Source: UBA6921 sp031363085 (lineage in GTDB: Bacteria > Pseudomonadota > Gammaproteobacteria > SG8-11). From it: DNA of 15,600 nucleotides. Below the pieces are notes generated by a model. That model did not search any database and was not told where the DNA came from. It worked only from the letters and a program-made list of their open reading frames with translations. Location of the stretch: the NCBI GenBank assembly GCA_031363085.1, contig JANLTU010000146.1:1-15600 (forward strand), read 5' to 3'. A program made the position numbers and the translations under genes. Shown one piece after another: positions 13,618 through 15,600 of this stretch. Numbering within the stretch: the first letter of the stretch is position 1; each line of letters opens with the position of its first letter.

Positions 13618-14672
13618 GACGGTTTGGCCACGTAGGGAAAACGTAACTCGACGTGGAAGCTGTTTTCTTTCTGCACGCTGCTCAGGCCGCCGCGCGCGCC
13701 GTGCAGCGCTTCGAAACGCAGGCGGATGTTTTCCAGCGCTATGCGGTTGCCATGGCGCGGATGATGGTTATGCTCCGGCACCGGATTCTCGATGCGCAGG
13801 ATTAAGCAGTCGCCCGTGCGTTGCCCGTGCACGCGGATAACGCCGCCGTCGGCACGCGGCTCGATGCCGTGGTACACGGCATTTTCCAGCAACGGTTGCA
13901 CGCTCAACGGCGGCAGCAAGGCGTCGCCCGGCAGCGCTGCGATATCCCACTCGACGCGCAAACGTTCACCCAGGCGCAGTTGTTCGATGCGCAGATAACG
14001 GCGTGACAGTTCGAGTTCTTCCAGCAGCGTGACTTGCTGTCCGGCGTCGGCCAAGCTGTGGCGAAATAAATCCGCCAAGTCGAGCACCGCCTCCTCGGCC
14101 AGCGCCGGATCGCTGCGTGTCAGGCTGGCGATGGTGTTCATGCTGTTAAACAAGAAATGCGGACGGATACGCGCCTGCAAGGCAGCGATGCGCGCTTGCG
14201 ATTCCGCCTTGACCTGCTGTTCCCACTGATGCTGCACGTAAAAGTAACGCAGCGTAACCGCATTCACGACCGCGCTGATGGCTAGGTTGCGCAACAGCAA
14301 TTCGGCATGCCAGGAGGGCGCCACATCCCAGCCGAATCCAGTCAGTAGCGCAATACGGTAAGCGATTTCACTCAACACCAGTGTCACCAGCAGCAGCAAC
14401 GCGTAGCTGATGGTGGCGGCCGTGTTTTCTGGCAGGCGCCCCAGTTGTCTGCGGGTGTAGCACAGCACCGCAGCGCTGCTTAAGCCCACCCACTGCACAA
14501 ACAGTGAAATCACACTGAGTTGGCTCCAGCGCTCGCTGCCGGGCGCAAACGGTGTCAGCGTCAGCACAAACGCCAGCAACTCGCCGATCACGATCACGGC
14601 GAACACCATGCGCACGTCGCAGAAGTTGGGCAGAAAAAACGCATCGGGCGCTAGGCGTACCGGTTCGTTCAA
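13614..14672 (-). CDS. algZ: LytS/AlgZ-type sensor histidine kinase
   Basis: 352 aa from a TTG start at 14672. Four predicted membrane segments (about 23-41, 50-70, 87-107, 124-144) are followed by a coiled linker, the His_kinase domain with QARIRPHFLFNSMNTIASL (phospho-His H172) and an ATPase N-box PLLENAVYHGIEP (N264). H-box PHFLFN marks the LytS/AlgZ/FimS class, which lacks a periplasmic sensor domain. TTG is preferred because GGAG sits 7 bases upstream and the resulting start (NEPVRLAPDAFFLPNFC) fits AlgZ proteins, which begin shortly before the DxFFLP segment. An ATG at 14774 in the same frame would add 34 residues with poor ribosome binding. It should phosphorylate the AlgR-like regulator encoded next. 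Confidence 0.9.
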   Translation of the reverse strand: MNEPVRLAPDAFFLPNFCDVRMVFAVIVIGELLAFVLTLTPFAPGSERWSQLSVISLFVQWVGLSSAAVLCYTRRQLGRLPENTAATISYALLLLVTLVLSEIAYRIALLTGFGWDVAPSWHAELLLRNLAISAVVNAVTLRYFYVQHQWEQQVKAESQARIAALQARIRPHFLFNSMNTIASLTRSDPALAEEAVLDLADLFRHSLADAGQQVTLLEELELSRRYLRIEQLRLGERLRVEWDIAALPGDALLPPLSVQPLLENAVYHGIEPRADGGVIRVHGQRTGDCLILRIENPVPEHNHHPRHGNRIALENIRLRFEALHGARGGLSSVQKENSFHVELRFPYVAKPS

Positions 14673-14834
14673 CGCATTGCTCCAAGAAGTGGGGTGAACT
14701 CTTGTGTATCGGTAGGCGATGGTGGAAATAAAGGGATGTGTTGGCGGCGTGTGCAGGGGAGGGTTCTCATACACCGTGCGGAGCCTCGTTCAGCAATCAC
14801 GAATATTTCAGCCAGATTTTGTTTTTCTGATTTA

Positions 14835-14901
14835 CCAGCAGTGGGCAGTGGTGAACTGCTGGCGCTCAAGGTCTTAGCCCCGCTGGCGGTGCTATTTTTT
14901 T
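14835..14901 (+). terminator. Tandem hairpins with T7 tail, no gene upstream
   Basis: The first stem is CCAGCAGT (14835-14842) with ACTGCTGG (14855-14862), 8 bp perfect, loop 12. The second hairpin spans 14876-14893, AGCCCCG against CGGTGCT with one mismatch, and is followed by A and seven Ts (14895-14901). It has the form of a rho-independent terminator on the plus strand, but the only upstream gene nearby (algZ) is on the minus strand. It could be the 3' end of a small RNA or the remains of a lost gene's terminator. Confidence 0.55.
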
Positions 14902-14940
14902 GAAATGGCCATCTACCTTTCCTAGCGTGAAGACCCGCCG

Positions 14941-15087
14941 ATGGCAGACGTGTTCGCCGAGCCGTTCTTTGCGAATAACGACTTAACCCACGCAGAGCGT
15001 CTTGACCTCGCGCAGCATGCGGTGCGGTTTAATCCTGGTAATCGTAAATTGGCGAGCGCTCTAGTCAAAACGGACGATGTTCAATAA
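14941..15087 (+). pseudogene. 48-codon frame, possible C-terminal gene remnant
   Basis: ATG at 14941 opens 48 codons whose product reads like protein (ADVFAEPFFANNDLTHAER, LDLAQHAVRFNPGNRKLA), faintly like a TPR or polymerase C-terminus. In the same frame it is preceded by a short stretch and a TAG at 14923. There is no good ribosome-binding site. I do not recognise the family. It may be a decayed fragment, a small real gene, or chance. Confidence 0.25.
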
Positions 15088-15153
15088 GCGACGACACGAG
15101 GTATATTCGAGAACGAACGCTGATTTTGTTGTGTGCCTTATGCGCGAGCCGGG

Positions 15154-15182
15154 TTAACAACACGGAAGGCTGAGCATAGAAA
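15154..15182 (+). promoter_or_regulatory. Candidate sigma-70 promoter for last gene
   Basis: TTAACA (15154-15159) and TAGAAA (15177-15182) are separated by 17 bp, matching the -35 consensus at 5 of 6 and the -10 at 4 of 6 positions. It lies 150 bp before the last gene in AT-rich DNA, where chance matches are frequent. Confidence 0.25.
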
Positions 15183-15332
15183 ATATAGGTGGGTGGCAAA
15201 AAACATTCTTACGCGACGTTCTTCGAACTGAAATATTTAGCGACTAGAGTTTTCATATCAGCTCGTTTAACAAGTAGGGTGAGGAACAATTCGAAGCATC
15301 AATAACGAAAAAAACCTAAGGAGGGGTAGCTC

Positions 15333-15600
15333 ATGGAAAGAGGATTTGGTTTTTTATCTGTATGTTCTGCTTTTGATTCCGCGTCCAGCAGTCTAAGAGC
15401 AAGAGATGTTTTAAGGTCGTTCGCAGTTGCGATGCTTGTTGCCATTTTGGTGCTACCGAAAACGAGTTATGGCCAGGATAGTGCGCCAGCGTTAGCGATA
15501 CCTCCTGAAATTGAAAACTTTGTAAGAACTGTGCTTGCTTCGGACAGTGCGCCGACCCTTGATGATTACCACAAGTATTTCGGTTTCAGTGATCTCAATG
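15333..15600 (+). CDS. Secreted protein, N-terminal part (runs off window)
   Basis: An open frame starts at ATG 15333 and continues to the window edge (89 full codons). The Shine-Dalgarno TAAGGAGGGG (15317-15326), 6 bases before the ATG, is the best in the window. After a long N-terminal region of about 28 residues there is a hydrophobic segment (SFAVAMLVAILVLP, about 29-42) and a likely signal-peptidase site near TSYG-QDSA (48-52). The mature start is PALAIPPEIENFVRTVLASDSAPTLDDYHKYFGFSDLN. I do not recognise the family. An ATG at 15432 would cut the signal sequence short, so 15333 is preferred. Codon use is AT-richer than the genes to the left, which could reflect recent acquisition. Confidence 0.8.
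   Translation, partial: MERGFGFLSVCSAFDSASSSLRARDVLRSFAVAMLVAILVLPKTSYGQDSAPALAIPPEIENFVRTVLASDSAPTLDDYHKYFGFSDLN

Larger units (their letters stand above)
14673..15332. other. Mostly non-coding stretch between kinase and last gene
   Basis: About 660 bases without a confident gene. It contains two tandem hairpins ending in T7 on the plus strand (14835-14901), a 48-codon frame that may be a gene remnant (14941-15087), and from about 15090 a distinctly AT-richer stretch leading to the last gene. No tRNA, insertion-sequence end or direct repeats were recognised. An argH gene, which neighbours algZ in pseudomonads, is not here. Confidence 0.6.

Noticed and set aside
14694..14903. 69-aa plus-strand frame opposite the kinase 5' region, ending AVLFF at the T7 run
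   Set aside because: No ribosome-binding site, and its end is explained by the hairpin-T7 structure. A frameshift in T7 joining it towards the 14941 frame is conceivable but unsupported.

Overview
The window looks like a chromosomal segment of an autotrophic gammaproteobacterium. The evidence is the tail of a red-type (form IC) RuBisCO small subunit followed by the RuBisCO activase gene cbbX, the proteobacterial order suhB / trmJ-cysE-iscR-iscS-iscA-hscB-hscA-fdx-iscX, and an AlgZ/AlgR-type (LytS/LytTR) two-component pair. Base composition is moderately GC-rich until about 15.1 kb, after which it becomes visibly more AT-rich. I see no tRNA, rRNA, insertion sequence or CRISPR array.

Layout. 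(1) 1-1489, plus strand: the last codons of rbcS, a strong hairpin terminator, cbbX, and a small unassigned protein encoded just after cbbX. (2) 1531-3155, minus strand: suhB followed 5 bp later by an RhdA-type rhodanese. (3) 3184-4810, plus strand: trmJ and cysE. (4) 4811-10290, plus strand: an iron-sulphur cluster (ISC) operon preceded by a good match to an IscR type 1 operator. The operon holds iscR, iscS, iscA, hscB, hscA, fdx and iscX, but the scaffold gene iscU is absent: the iscA start lies 1 bp after the iscS stop. An unexplained 216-bp gap separates iscA from hscB. (5) 10336-12200: two glycosyl/glycerophospho-transferase genes for a cell-surface glycan, the first carrying an A8 tract and a (CG)7 run. 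(6) 12401-12889: a secreted thioredoxin-fold protein with a CNYC motif. (7) 12886-14672, minus strand: the response regulator and its histidine kinase, overlapping by ATGA. (8) 14673-15332: a mostly non-coding stretch with two tandem hairpins ending in T7 and a possible gene remnant. (9) 15333-end: the start of a secreted protein with a near-perfect Shine-Dalgarno sequence.

How the genes fit together. CbbX reactivates inhibited red-type RuBisCO. CysE supplies cysteine precursor, IscS draws sulphur from cysteine, and IscA, HscBA, Fdx and IscX complete cluster assembly under IscR feedback. The rhodanese is a possible further sulphur-handling enzyme. The point most worth following up is the ISC operon without its scaffold, although HscBA, whose known client is IscU, is retained. 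I found no clearly new defence or mobile system in this window.
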